A DNA stretch of 64,000 nt from Ophiodon elongatus (taxonomy: Eukaryota; Chordata; Actinopteri; Perciformes; Hexagrammidae), in NCBI GenBank assembly GCA_016806645.1, contig JACSYO010000527.1:2496001-2560000 (forward strand). The letters are read 5' to 3'. The translations under genes were made by a program, and so were the position numbers. Of this stretch, positions 11,225 through 24,780 are shown piece after piece. Numbering within the stretch: the stretch's first letter is position 1; the number at the start of each line of letters is the position of its first letter. The notes under the pieces were generated by a model. That model was not told where the DNA came from. It worked only from the letters and a program-made list of their open reading frames with translations, and ran no database searches.

Positions 11225-13605
11225 AGTCTTTCTGCAGGATCCAGAACGTGCTTCATTTTCACAATGTAAGCCGATTTCCCAAGGTCAACAAGGGAAAGGT
11301 TTTATCACACGAGCTGCCTGATTTGGCCAGCAATTATTTTATTGTCGTTTGTCCATGCTCTCTAGTGACAAATAGAAGCGTCCTCTGCAGACCGCATCAT
11401 TTCCCTGTAACATCCAGATACGACCTTGGACCACACAACCTCCTCTCCACCATGGAGATCTTGAAAGGATCTGAAGGTCGACAAACCATGCGCTCTTCAC
11501 TCCTTTGCTGCCCCTTAAAAGGTCTTTCCTTGACAGTCTGTTCCCTTTTTTAGAAATCAACATTTTGAACAGTCACACATGGAGATTGGCCAAACAGCAT
11601 TTGATGCAATGAGATAAACAAAAAAACAAATACAAAATATTTTTGGTATATGCAGCTGACTTCTTAACAAACTACTTGAAGGCTGATTGTAATGGTGGCA
11701 CGCTGTGTTTTTTTTTTTAGAGCTTTCCAGGGTCACATCCGCTGAACAACGCACATCCTGTTTTTGCAGATCACGTGACCCCGAGGCTGAACAACGGTTG
11801 TTAAACTCAGCGAGCCCGGTGATCGGTTGGCTGTGACCGCATTTATGAAAACACAGCGCTGCCCCACAAACTCTTAATGGACAAGGCTGAGTGTAAATCC
11901 CGCGGCCTAATGATCTGTTTGCTTTGTTTACAGCGCTGATCGGGCTGCGCAGCACTGAAGGAAAAATGTATAGACTCTTCCTGCCTGATGGATCGTAACA
12001 GCAAGGAAGTCACTATGATGAGCCAAAACGTTTTTATATTGGGCCAACGTATATCACTTTCTTATACTTTCACTGGCTTTTATCTACCACCAAGATATTT
12101 TAACTTATGTGGTTTTGTAAAGTAGTGCCAGTATAAATGATATTGGGCCGGGGTTGTGTAGAAAATCTGAGATGGAGCTGAGTGTTCCGCTCCCTCTGCG
12201 CTCAACCTTTAAGTGTTTTGTTGGCATTTTCAGTCAGTCCAATGCTCTAATCACAATAACACACAACTCCTCAGTAGAGGGAGTCTTCTTAAAGGAGCAG
12301 GACAACCTTTTGTTTCATACACTACTGTGTTGCAGAAACAAGCTCAAAAACACCTTTTAACCTCTTGTGTGAGCAATATCAAAACATTTTCAAAGCAAAA
12401 GTACTACTTAAAACAAAAGGAAATAATCATAGTTACATTTTCAACCGTAAGAAAGGGGTTGGGTTCCAATAGCCGGTTCCATTTAATTTCTGCATTTGTT
12501 AAACTCTGACGTTAACGAATCAATTATCAAACCTTTTTATCGTTCATTTTTTATACGAGCATCTTCGGTGGTAAATTATTTCAGATGTAGCTTCCTTACG
12601 CTAGTTCTGTAACAGCTAAAATGAAACTTGGATATTGTGTGGTTAGCATGTTCTCTGCTGAACTTGTGTCTGTATTTAGTCAAAGATTGTTTATAGGGAA
12701 GAGAACCATCACTCCGACCATGGACAGTTCTTTTTGGAGGTCAATAAGACCAATAGAGTGGGGATTCTCCTCGAGATTACTGTGCTGATCGTGTCACATC
12801 TCACATGTATATCTCGCATCAATATTTCAAGTTGATCAACCAGGACATTCACTATTTGAATTAAGTAGTTTGTTAATCATCACAATTAAATTCTATTAAC
12901 CATTAACACAAAAGATCTGGGAGAAGTTTACAAAATCAATGGGAAATTAATTACATGGTGATAGTTAATTTGCAGGAATGATTATGAAATTCATTGAACT
13001 GTGTTTCCTCCCATAATTTACGTGGGCCCAATCTATATTTTTTCATCTACCTTTTGTTTTTCTCCAGTGATTCTAATTAAAAGTATAAGTATAAGTGTTT
13101 CTTTTTGTGCAACTCTTTAACAGAAAACATTAATAAATGATATGTAGTTGTTGAATAGTTGGACAAACGGTGTCTTGTTGTTTTTGCCTGTAAGGCTTTT
13201 TAAGTCACTTTAAAGTTAGGAAAAAAAAAAAAAATTCCAGCAGTGTTACATTTATAAACATTTGTTTTTTCACATAAGCAAAATATTCTAGATGTTTTCA
13301 GCGTTGTTTTCTGCACATTTCATCCATATTTAGTAACTATTATCATTTCTTTAGTAAAGTTTCTCAACACAACATTAGTTTGTAAGATCCAGCCGGGCCG
13401 GTGGGGTTGACAAGGTTAGAAAACAACTGCCTGTTTCTATACAGTGCAATACAATGGAAACCACCTGAGGTTGTATTAAAGCAGTGGAGGGACAGGGATT
13501 TGAAAAGATTTCAGAGCGGAGGAGGGAAAAGTCCCATGCCAGTCCACAATACTTATTGTGTTGGTTTTAATATCTTGGAGCAAATGTGCTTCAGCAGCTT
13601 CCAAA
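11225..13605. other. Intronic, no gene recognised
   Basis: Mostly AT-rich. The segment about 11730-11960 is richer in CpG and includes an E-box-like gatcacgtgacc, which could be conserved non-coding DNA. The 132-codon minus-strand frame over it (11557-11955) shows no recognisable domain. The rest holds only short chance frames. Confidence 0.45.
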
Positions 13606-13646
13606 AAGAGAGGAGAAGAGAGGAGAGGAGAGGAGAGGAGAGGAGG
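13606..13646. repeat. (GGAGA)n purine repeat
   Basis: About seven gagag/ggaga units on the plus strand, a homopurine stretch. Confidence 0.9.
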
Positions 13647-13981
13647 CCACCTGAGAGCCACAGAAAGACCCAGAATGGCTGCTCCTCTCATCACCTCGCT
13701 GTCTTGCTGTCTTCCTCTATAGAAAGGAAGGGTGTGGAAATAAACCATGGCAAATCAGAGGGAAAGCGCTTATCTGAAATGGTTCTGCTCTTTTGGAGCA
13801 GCAGGGAGTCCTGTTGGCTTACAGAGGCTGTTTGTTAAAGGTAAAACGGGCAACTTTTCATCCTGAGGCAGCAACATTTTTTTTTGCCGGTTACAATGTA
13901 GTTTAACTCCCTTTGATCATGAAATACTCCTCATTCTCCATTAAACACTAGTTCATTTTGCTGAATAGAAATGTTTTGCCC

Positions 13982-13985
<4 letters not shown>

Positions 13986-14047
<62 letters not shown>

Positions 14048-14062
14048 AAAATATATATATAA

Positions 14063-14094
<32 letters not shown>

Positions 14095-14106
14095 ATATAT
14101 TATAAA

Positions 14107-14192
<86 letters not shown>

Positions 14193-14204
14193 ATATATAT
14201 ATTT
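13986..14204. repeat. Long (AT)n array, ~220 bp
   Basis: Near-pure alternating AT of about 220 bases with scattered AAT/TTT interruptions. Being self-complementary throughout, it can fold into hairpins or cruciforms, and length errors in assembly are likely here. Confidence 0.97.
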
Positions 14205-17200
14205 AAGTGCACAACTATACAGCAAGCTAAGCACATTTCCAATAAATGCTGACGACTTTGAGGTTTTCACTACAGTCAATTGTGAAACTGTGAAAACAAT
14301 ATTGGACTTCAAATTCAATGATGGTGATTATAAATCAGTAAATTATGAGATTTCATGAACAAGCGTTACACCAAAGATGTTCTTAAAAAAGAGTTAGGAC
14401 AGTAAGAAGACAACTAGCTACACCAAAGTAGAGACTAGTTGTCAAATTAGTGACATTGATCTTCATGTGAGGAAGAAACAAAGCATCGCCACTTCCCCCA
14501 GGAAGTAAAAGACAAGTATCTGAGGCTCCAGCTGCGAATGTTTTTTCATAAGATACAAAATAAAGATATTGTCTTTCCAGTTTTCAGCATCAGCTGAGCC
14601 TGTTGCAGGTGTAAGTATCCTCGATATTATGAATCAGGTTGTCTATACTGCTGTCGTATTATTTCCAAGCAAGTTTTCCAGCGGTAAATTCTAAACATTC
14701 ATATGTGCACATTATCATTAATTTGTTTTTCTCTACATAAAAGTGTGTGAAACTGGTTAATTGCGTGAGCCTCACGGTCAATGCGTGAGAGTGAGGGCTG
14801 AAAATTCTGCCATTTTGACCAGCTGACAGATAATATGGAACTAAAATCTACACCATGGCATTTTGCGTGAAGGAAACTCGATAAAATAGTTGGTTGGTCT
14901 TCTATTCAAACCTTTTATTGAAAAGGTGCCGACACAAACGTTGAGATTGTGTCAAAGAGGTTGATGATTTAACTCATTTTCTTTTGACAATGATTTGTGG
15001 TGTTGTACTGAATTGCATTGTGGTGTCAGGTGAACTACCATAGTACATTATCTACAACCTCGGAAAACATCAGTTGAATGAGCCCCTCTGTGACACAACA
15101 AAAACTTTACATGACAAGTTTCCTCAATAATTATTGCAAGGCCTCAGAGTCTTTGAGTTGAGAATGAGACAGTATCTGCATTGTCACATCCAGGAGCTCT
15201 TCAACTCTTGTCTGTTTCAGCCGCTGGGAAATTAAAATTCACAAACTTTTTTTGTTTTACCTGTCAAACCAAATCATCCCGTGCCTTTTGGTGCTCATAA
15301 GCTGATTAGCTCGTCTTGTTGTTTTAATTAATCCCTCATGTGTCCCTGTTCCACTTCTTGCTGCAGGCCCAGTTTGAAGTGACGCCCCACCATAATGTGT
15401 CTTGTGGTTTCCATGTCCACAGAATGTTTTAATGGTGAGCTTTTGTTCAAAAACTGGAAACCAGCCACGTACCGTGCTCTTCAGTTTACGCAGCGTTTGA
15501 CTGCTGCTGCTTCACAATAAGAGCTCCCACCAGCACGTGTGCATACCTGGATGGAGGTTATGTTCATTTTCATATCTATGACCTCTCCCCCCGCCTTCCC
15601 TCCCCCTGGATTCAGTCATCATTTGTGTATCTGTGGCTGAATAACTTTCCGTAACGCTTCCCAGGAGAAAAAGAAATGGCTGTTTATTTCGTTCTCGCTA
15701 CTTTTCCAATCTCGTGGGAGGACGCATGATAACGGCGCGGGCCACAAATTGGTTGGGACAATGCAGGACAGAAGCATTGTGTCGGTGAGGCGGACGGCAG
15801 CAAGTCATCTCGCACAACGTTGCCCCCAAGCAGACCTCATTTTCCCCTTCTCTCCGAGTTTGCATGCGTACAGTCTGCTGTTGGGGGAGAAGCTTCGATC
15901 TGTGGGGGAAAAAAAATAACTTTTTTTATTTTACTTATTAAACCCCTTTTATAGAATTAGTAGGTATAGACAGCTGGATGTATTCTGTAAATATTGTGTC
16001 TAGAGTATTGAAATGATTTACCGTCATTATACTGCTATGGCAAATTGAGGAGAACATATGAGGAAAAAATGCATCTCCCACCGCTTTCTGACTTTCATTC
16101 AAAAAACATTCAATTCAAATTGTCCAAGTACAAACGTTCCACATATTTTGTTTCTTGACCAAAATATTCCAGATCTTACATAATGGCTTGTGTTTACTGG
16201 AACTAAAGGGTGACAACACTCTCACCTATTGCTTTCAGTTTACGCTTGTAAACCGCCGGCACCTTGTCCCGATGTCCTTTTACTCTAGAAAACTCTCTGG
16301 AAAAGCAAAATCGGTATCGGCATATACAAGTAAGCATAGAATTAAATGAAAGGTCATTTCTTTCTGGGCTTGGTGGACAGATACACAAAATACCGTCACC
16401 GCTTCTTTTGAGCATTGATACTCCCTTCAATAAAATGATTAATCACATGTTGGATCACATCCTGGGCTCATGGACATGATGAGCATTTTTTGTTTGCCTT
16501 AAGGTCTAAACATTGACAAAACGACGGTATGTAAATGAGTAGCAAATGAAATGGTACATAAGCAGCACATGGTTATAGCTTCATTCAGAAACTGGGTGAT
16601 GTACAATAAACTTTATCCATTCATGTGTATGTTGTGGTAGAATTTCATTAGAATGAGTGAAAAACCCCATATGTGATTTTTGACCTTCAACTATTTCTAT
16701 CATTCTGACCAAAACCTCATCGAGTGCTTCCCGGTACAGATACTCGCATCGTTCTTATCCGAGTGCACAGCTCTCCAAAACATCATCACATCCCAACAGT
16801 TGACACAAAATGTGTCGGCTTCGACACACTCTGCTCAGCTTTTTAATGACACGGACTAAACTTTCTTCAGATAGTCCAAAAGGTTTGACAGTTTAGAGAG
16901 AAGCACTTAAACTCTACAATGAATTAATCACCACTGAAAACGCTGCTACAACAGATATATTGTATAGTCCATCGTAACCTTTTGTCCTTGTTGATTAATT
17001 TTGTGATTTCTCCACCGAGTTTTTCTTTGTGTCTCTCCCATACCCACTGAACACTGCAATATGCTAATACATCAAGAACTATTAATTAACTATTTTATCT
17101 ATTTATTAATATGACTTTACTTCTCGGTCATCTAATGTATATATTTGTATTAATACGGTAATACAGATTGGGTGAGCTACTGGACACCTGAAGTTATGAA

Positions 17201-18890
17201 TAATGTATCCTATACCTAGTTTATTTCTTGCCTTCAAATAAATCCATGTGACAGATAAAACATGCTTCACAATTGAAACAGCGGTTTGTGATCTGCCCCC
17301 TCTACGTCTGCTTAAGTTTATCTAACTAAAAATACTTGGTTAAAGTTGGAGAACGGTCGCCTTCATGGTATAAAAACGTTTAACCTCTGTTTATAGGATA
17401 CAGGACGTGAACCATGATCTCTCTGGTGCCAGTCAGTCGCTTTGTTCAAGAGCGTTTATACTTATTTTTAGCAGTAAGTGTCGCACTTGACTCAGAAGCC
17501 GCTCCACCAAAACTCGGATGTTTGGCTTGTCACTAACGTAAGAATAGCTGGTCCGCCTTAAACGTCCACCTAAAGTCAGCCTATAGGCAGAAGTTGTCAC
17601 TAACTTCGGGGCTGACCCTCTTCACTCAAAGCAGCAGGTGGTGAGCAAGGCCCGGGAACGTGGGTCTTGAGGAGTTGTAGAATTTATTCCCCGAACAAAT
17701 AAACTGTACATACACTGCACGGCTATGTCCACAGCTATAATGTTGCTGCTAACTTCAAATATCAGGGGCCTCCCCTGCCCTTCACCTACAAAATATCATA
17801 TTAAACCAATATTCAAAATGACCACGTAGAAACTTAAAATGTCGTTCTGGCCTTTGGTGCTGGGTAAGTAGTGTACAGTGGGTTTAACGGAGCTTTTTCT
17901 CTGAAGAAACGCTGCCTACTGCGACTGGAAAAGGGGCAGATAATTGGTGACGGTGTGTCATGCAATAATTAGCCAAAACGATGAGTGGAATTATTTTTAA
18001 TAATTTAATCAATCAATGCAGCTTTAAGAGTTTTCCTCTAACAACCAATGCAGTCATTCTTCTTCTTGGTCTTAATGTGGCCATGCCTCTCTGGAACTCT
18101 GTCAATAGACTTGTGTTGTTTGAAAACTGCCAGGCCTCTTTTATAGCGAGTGCTACTATCTGGTGTTTAACATAATGTGCTGCCGTAATCCTATGAAGTT
18201 ACCTCGGAGCCATTTTCCATAACTTGCCTAGGTCCTGCCTCTAGCCATGACTGTCTTATACATTTTTCATGTCAGATCGACCACCGCTTTACCACGTCAG
18301 TTTAGACTCACAGATGGCCTGATTGGTTGGCAAGTAAAAACTTAATGGTATAATCATGTAGATAAACTGCAAATGGAAACACATCATTACAGCCTGAGCT
18401 TCAGTAGAATAACAGCAAACATACAGTTAACTTGAAGGTTGGTTGTTCACCGGTTCAACAGTAATGTATTTTAGAGCAGAACGTAGCCTTGTTAGAGTTT
18501 TCCTGAGTGTCTTTGGATGGCAGCATCAGCATCATGCTTAAAATATAAACATGTAAATATAATACCTGTTCAGGCTTGTTCGGGTCATTCTGGGATTACT
18601 TCCTCTCATTATGTGCATAAGGAAATGCTTCTCTGCGTGAGAATCAAATCTCTATTCCTAAACGATTGGGTATGCAACAGGGGGCCTGCAGTTCATACAT
18701 CTATTCATGTAAATGTGTAGTGTAGTGAGAGTGTTTAGCTCTGAGGTTGTTCCTGCCCGCCGATATTGATACACTGAAGGCTTAAAAATAAAAATTTTGA
18801 TAATTTGTAATCATTTTTTTCCCCTCAAAAACAAACTAAGCCTGACAAGGAAGGAATTATTAACTTTGCATTTGCATGCCCTGAAGCATG

Positions 18891-18891
<1 letters not shown>
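14205..18891. other. Intronic, no gene recognised
   Basis: AT-rich sequence without microsatellites of note and without a credible exon. The longest frames (about 16155-16479 on both strands) overlap each other and lack splice support. The stretch 17460-17770 has a repeat-like texture, but I have no second copy in the window to prove it. Confidence 0.45.

Positions 18892-18942
<51 letters not shown>
18892..18942. repeat. (CA)25 microsatellite
   Basis: Perfect CA run of about 51 bases. Confidence 0.97.
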
Positions 18943-18944
<2 letters not shown>

Positions 18945-20412
18945 TTGCTTGAGGTTGCTGAGGAGACGGTGCCTTTTTACTCAAACAAACTCCTCACTCT
19001 TATTAGCCCATGCAGCCATGTTTGATATTGTACCTGTGCCCGAAGAGGACCGTCCCGGGCGTGTTTAAGACAAACAACGGGAGCTCAGGGAAGCGGTGGT
19101 GGTTCAGTACCGTGAAAAACTTTTTCATTTTCAGACATCGTTCTAAACCGTGCGTACACACGCTTTCTCTCTTTTTCTCGGCTGCACACACGCTACCGTT
19201 AAGCACAGAACATGCGCACTGTGAGTTGTTCCTCAAAGGAGTTTACAACTTCAAATTCAGTCTAAAAAGAACATTTTAACTAGTTTCTTTCAAAAAATCC
19301 CCCAAAGCTCAGGCCTAAGGGCCGTCACACTTGCAATACACTGGGGGTAACCCTGGAATGTTGCTTATATATGTGCACATACTGTACACAGTCAGCACAT
19401 CAAAAATGTATAACCTTTAATATCAATAATGTACAGTATTCAGTGAAAAGAAGCTGATTAACAAGTCAGGCTTGTGCTCCTGTCACTTTTCGTTCGCTTC
19501 TTTGTTATTTCTAACTGGCACCACGATTATTAATCGCACTGTTAGAGTGACCATTCAGACATGTTGATTTTAATAAGAGCTGCCACATGGGCTCATATTG
19601 TGCTCCACGAATTCAGTATTTATGAATAAATGTCTGTCAGCCTGTGTCTGTATTCCGACATCGCACATAAGATGTCATCAGTCTGATATTATATGTTTTT
19701 CAGGAGTTATTTTAGGATGTTGTCTGTTATTTTTCTTTGCAGCAAGAGAAGCAGATGAGGCAGGAGAAATAGCGACTGAGTTGTTTCCTGTGAAGAAGGA
19801 AGTTTGATTTGAAAATACTGTGTGCATGTAACGCGTTTCTGCATTGATAAACACGCAAAAGAAATTAGGTTTAATTAGTTTGAAGGTGAGAATATAAGCT
19901 GCATAATATTTCATGCAATGTGTTTCTGTCCGTTACACGGAGAGGGGGTTTAGAGCATGGCATCTTGTACAGTGGGTAATTTTAGACGATCTAATTGGAC
20001 AAAAAATGTGTATCCCAAACATGATAATGATTCCTATAAAGCATTGCTGTTGTAAAAGGGCTTTTACAAAGCAAACACTTTTGGTAACGAGGTTTCTAGC
20101 CGATGATCCTCCTTGTTCTATATTTTTTGGTCACTCATGCATGTAGACTCATTTGTGCAGATTGTTCACGTGCACTTTTATAGGTTTTTATTAAAGCAGT
20201 GGTACCCTAGAGGAAGATCTTTACTGTGGTTGATGGGTGCTTTGGTGGTTTTGTGTCTTCTACCTGCCAGTGAGGCTGCCATTCACATCATCACAGGGCG
20301 AAATTCTTCCTCTGCTTTTATGGCGTCATTCTGAAACCGCTAACTCATGAGCAGATGCTAAATGGTTCTCAGAAAGAGTAAGTGAAGCGTCTATATTCAC
20401 AATGCGTCCGAT

Positions 20413-20413
<1 letters not shown>
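18943..20413. other. Intronic, no gene recognised
   Basis: Only short frames on both strands (for example 19003-19279 on both strands, mutual shadows). No splice-supported exon or transposon signature was found. Confidence 0.45.

Positions 20414-20502
<89 letters not shown>
20414..20502. repeat. (GT)44 microsatellite
   Basis: Perfect GT run of about 89 bases, the longest uninterrupted GT array in the window. It produces long poly-Val/Cys or Thr/His pseudo-frames. Confidence 0.98.
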
Positions 20503-20506
<4 letters not shown>

Positions 20507-22572
20507 ACTGTGACAGGATTGGCTGTCTGAAAAGCAGCTCTGTTGTTAAGGAACTTCTCTGCTCGAGTACAGACTGTCATGTCAAAGAGCCAGAAGCCTT
20601 ATGGCCCTAAAAGGAGTCGGCCTGTCTGGCGAAGACGAACGTCCGTGGTCAGGCTTGTGTCTGGACAAACGCTCTTCCTGAGCCTGGCATCTTCAAAACA
20701 AAAGCTTTATCCGCCATCGATCCCCAGCTGGAGAGTGACTGGTTCTGTGTGAAGTCGGTTTTTCATGTGCGTCGGCTCTTGCAGCTCATGTGATGTTTGA
20801 AATTAGTCCCTAGGGATCATTATTTTCTCCTTCTGAGGAATTTGATTGTAAAAATATCAGCAGTGCAAATCTTTTTTCTTGTTTTGTTTTTTACTGCCCA
20901 TTCCTGCCCATTCCCAAATCAATCTTGTTCAAAGTTTGTGAACCAAAATGCTAAATTTATGAAACTGTACATTTTTACAATCTGACTTGTGCTGGGTGTT
21001 TTGGCCCACTGGTTCCTATTGAAGACAATCTTTAAAACCACCCCACCAATATATCATTTTATATAGTCTTTTTTTTTTTTGAAATGCTCAGTAATTTCCT
21101 CGCTGACCAGTGAAGAAAATGTTACTCAAACACAAGTAAATACTTCATTTGTTGGGGACTGTAGCGGATTAATTGGTCTTGATATTTTGGGCAACAGGAT
21201 TGTGTATGTGGGACAGAATTGAAATAAACTTCAGTCTGTATGTGGGTGTGTGTGTGAGTGTGTGTGTCTCGTTAGTTGGATCAATTCATTGTTGGTTTTG
21301 GTTGTTGTTTGTTGACAGTGAGAAAAACACCGAATATAGCCAAAGCGGCTCGTGAAAGTGAACAAAATGGAAATTCACCCCAATTATCAGGCTAGTAAAC
21401 ATGAGATTTGGCTGCTGAACAGTCACGGCAACCTTTATGAAACTTTTTCTTTTCAGGATGGCCATGTGTGCTTGTTGTTCCTCTTTAGTAAACCTTCTGT
21501 ATGAAAGCTCTCGTATTCTTTGGTGTGTCAATGTGCCCTTGAATGCACCACCATTTTTTCTTTTAAATAGCTCCCTTCATGCATCTGCAGTGTAGTAACA
21601 ACTGAAATGTACTGTGATGGATTACTACAGCAGTGACCAGTGGCTCCCTACAATGTCACTACAGCCCCCAGATGGGGCCAAACCAACAGTTTGAGAAATA
21701 CCAACCTGGAGCATCCCAACCAGGTTTCTCTTTCCATTGCGTAATCAATGGAAATAAAGTTAGGAATTCTATCTAAAGCAAAAGGCGGTAAAATTATCTA
21801 TAGTGTGATTTAGCTAACGAGGTGGGTGTGACTTACAGGTGAACTGAATGAACTGATTAGTGAGTGAGAGACAGAGTGGCAGGAGAGAATGGGAAGCTGA
21901 ACTGTGACAGCAAAGGTGTCCAAAGTTATAGTTATAGTAAAACATGCAAAACCATTGGTTCTTATTTAAAAAAAAGTATTATGTAGATGTCATTATAAAT
22001 CAGTTCCCTAGCTGCCCCATGCTGTCCTGATTAGACTTTTTCATTTTACATGTTCATTTCTTAATGTTACACTTCACATTCCTAATCCCAAACCTGCTGT
22101 TTTATATCTCCGGGCTGCCCAAATCATCTATCTTCAAATAATGAGTTTACATTGATGCCGACAGTCGATTTGTCAGAGTTGCTGTGTGGGGTTGTAAGGT
22201 CCTCATTTACCTGGAGGACACTGTCTACCTGTCTGAGCCCAGCTGTGCAAGACTGATTCCTCCAGACGGCAAACAAGTGTGCTCACAGTTTCCGTTGAAG
22301 ACCTCGGCTGTGGCCCTGAGCGCTTTGCATAAAGTGATACAGCTGTGTTACATGCAAGGCTTTGTTACTCATTCAGAAAGCTCCAGCTAAAGAGACCCCA
22401 TTGTACACTGGGAACAAATCCTCTCTGATTGTTTTGCTAAATGACTGTAGTTCAGAACTGTGTTGTTTCTCAAAACGCCAGCTACCAGATCATTACTTCT
22501 ACCTTTTTAACAAATGAGCAGAAAGCGAAGTGTTTGTTGTGTTTGTCTCGTCTCTCCTGAGAATGGGACAGG
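20503..22572. other. Intronic, no gene; possible hAT-like scrap near 21645-21720
   Basis: No exon recognised. At about 21645-21720 'cagtggctccctac', 'cccccagatgggg' and 'agtttgagaaatacc' recall the ends of common vertebrate hAT MITEs, but the fragment is too short and rearranged to call. A small interrupted GT run lies at about 21240-21268. Confidence 0.4.
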
Positions 22573-22990
22573 ATGGCGGCAGTCGCACAGAAAGCAGCCA
22601 AGGACAAAAAAAAAAAAAAGATTGGAGATTTCTTTCATGGCTGTGCTGTATCTGTAAACTGGGCAGCGCGACTCCCACATTAATCCTGATCCAGTTGCTC
22701 TTTTTGGAGTCCTGTGATACTAGAGGCTGAGGATTACTCGGCTCCTGCTGCGTCGTTGGGCCCCCGCCCCCCTCCTGCTCATCGGGGTGGCTGCGAACCC
22801 CTCCACCGATTCATCTTTATGCAGCGCGAATGTGGTCGCTGCTGATAAAGCGGAGATGCAGCGCCGCCGTTGTTCCCGTCAGCGGGAGATGAGGAGGTTC
22901 AGACAAAAAAAAAAAAAAGAAGAGAGGGGGTGGTGGGGGGTTGGATCGAGGTCCAGTGATGCCGCAGAGTCCCCGGCGCCATCTCGCTTT
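22573..22990 (+). promoter_or_regulatory. CpG-rich block, possible internal promoter / alternative first exon
   Basis: From about 22740 to 22990 I count roughly twenty CpG dinucleotides together with GC-rich boxes (cccccgcccccc), in strong contrast to the AT-rich, CpG-poor surroundings. Just upstream an ATG at 22573 in good context (ggATGG) begins a short Ala/Lys-rich frame that runs into a poly(A) stretch and stops after about 35 codons, with no convincing donor. Large DLC1-family genes use several promoters, so an internal promoter is plausible, but no exon can be demonstrated. An A14 run at about 22905-22918 interrupts the block. Confidence 0.35.
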
Positions 22991-23890
22991 CATCACCCAC
23001 CTTGGTTTTGTCACCCGCTCGTCTCTCAGTCCCCTTTCTTTTATTCCAATGCTCTTCCTGCTCCACCCATTTGGCCTCTTCTTGTTTTCCTCCTTTTTAT
23101 TGCCTCTCACATTTCCCCGTCTCATCTTCTTTACATCACTGGTATCGCCTCGCTTTCTTCTCCTCAACAACCTTCTCCTTTGTAGCTGATAGAGGACAAA
23201 CCGATAACTCATCCCCAGACAGGAAACTTTTTTTTGTCAAATTATTTTGTCGCTTACTTATAGCCTTGTTACACGCTCTAAAATGCAGATAACAGCAGCC
23301 ATTGAATACTTGCAATTGCAACGACCCCAGTTTTCTTTGTACTATCAAAGGAATGATGACAGAATATTTAGTTCAGCACTAGAAAGTTGTGGAATTGCCC
23401 ATGTAACATGACATGTAAGGATTATTGTTCCCATCAGTAAATTAATCTACAGTAAATATTTTGTTTTATATATTTTATATATTTGTCTTAATCTTTTAAT
23501 TCAAATTATCACTGTGCTTATAATTTTCATGAGGACAGATGTGCTCTGAAAATGGAACAAATGGTGTTTCAAGTCTTGAAAACACACATTGGAGCATTGG
23601 AGAAAACTTACATTTCCCACCTAAAGTGTTCCTCATTTTGAAGCGGGCACCCTGTGAGGCCCCTCGAGGACCTTTGACGTCTAATTTGCTACCTTCGCTA
23701 GTCGGCTGAGAGTGGAGTGTGTGAAAACCAACAGAGCTAACTTCATGACAGCTTTATTAAAAACAAAACAAGATGTTCAGCTGAGTCGTGTGTGTTTTGT
23801 GTTTTTTGGTAATGATCTGATATTGTTTTTATGGGTATGTTTTGGAGTGTTTGTGGTTAGCAACAACTGGCCTGTAGGGAAAGAGATGAG

Positions 23891-23892
<2 letters not shown>
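22991..23892. other. Intronic, CT-rich then ordinary; no gene
   Basis: A pyrimidine-rich stretch (about 22995-23180) opens long overlapping frames on both strands. These look like low-complexity artefacts. Nothing is recognised from 23190 to 23890. Confidence 0.45.

Positions 23893-23950
<58 letters not shown>
23893..23950. repeat. (GA)29 microsatellite
   Basis: Perfect homopurine GA run of about 58 bases, able to form triplex (H-DNA) structure in principle. Confidence 0.97.
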
Positions 23951-23953
<3 letters not shown>

Positions 23954-24175
23954 CCCGGCCAAGAGGCTCCATATCTGCCAGCCAGAGATGGAAACACAAA
24001 ACACACAGCAGCCAAACACACACACAGTGTTGCTGTTGTTTGTTGAAGACTCACCTCTGCTGAACCTTCTGAGCCATGAAAAAAAAAAGGCGAAATCAGG
24101 ATCTGTGACTCTTGTCCTGTTGAAAATCTAAAGGACACACACAAACACAAACAAGATAATCCTCAAATTCTCTTT

Positions 24176-24195
24176 AAAAAAAAAAAAAAAAAAAA
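24176..24195. repeat. A20 homopolymer
   Basis: Uninterrupted run of about twenty A. It could be a retroposon tail, but the sequence upstream (24120-24175) matches no element I recognise. Confidence 0.85.
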
Positions 24196-24780
24196 GATGC
24201 TGCCCCGGCACTTTCTCTTTGAGGAAGTCAACCTGCTACTCTTACCGTCTCTCACACCAGACCCCTCTGTTAGGCGACATTCAATTTGCAGTTAGCCCGT
24301 TTTCCATTTGCAGTTAGTTGGCTAAATGTGAGACTCCAGGGATCTGAGGAGCAGAGTGAAGTTGAGCTATTGTTGAGGTGCTTCATTACTTAAATTTTCT
24401 CTCGTGGAGACAAAATTCGGCGGAGGAATGGAGTTTGGTGAGTTGAGAAATTTGGCTGTGAACGTTTTGAAGTCCTTGTGATTTGTCTCATTTAATTATT
24501 AACAGTGACCTCATTTTTGCACTGCAGGTGTGGAGGTAGGCAGTGTTGTTACATGTCGGTTGCAGGTTTTATTGAGCCCATTAATATCAATGTTTAATAT
24601 CCACTTAGTGAGTCTCCCAGACACCATCAATAAACCAAGAATATGTCTGGTTTCAGATCAGATTTTCTCAGAAACAAAAGTATGACAAGCAGCTCTTTAA
24701 CTTGTAACAATTTTAAGGGGTGACAGTGGTGAAAAGGGTAACTATTTTAACTAATATCACCATGTACACATCATGACCAT
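24196..24780. other. Intronic, nothing recognised
   Basis: Ordinary single-copy-looking sequence without splice-supported frames or transposon hallmarks. Confidence 0.45.

Noticed and set aside
12154..12200. Frame beginning Met-Cys-Arg-Lys on translation, reminiscent of the short DLC1 isoform start.
   Set aside because: The first codon is TTG, not ATG, the following residues do not match, and no splice donor follows at the expected place.
21645..21720. Short segment resembling hAT MITE ends (cagtggctccc ... agtttgagaaatacc).
   Set aside because: Too short and rearranged; no 8-bp duplication could be found.
22787..23212. Opposing frames of 131-132 codons over the CpG and CT-rich region.
   Set aside because: They overlap on both strands, run through poly(A) and CT low complexity, and show no domain or donor site.
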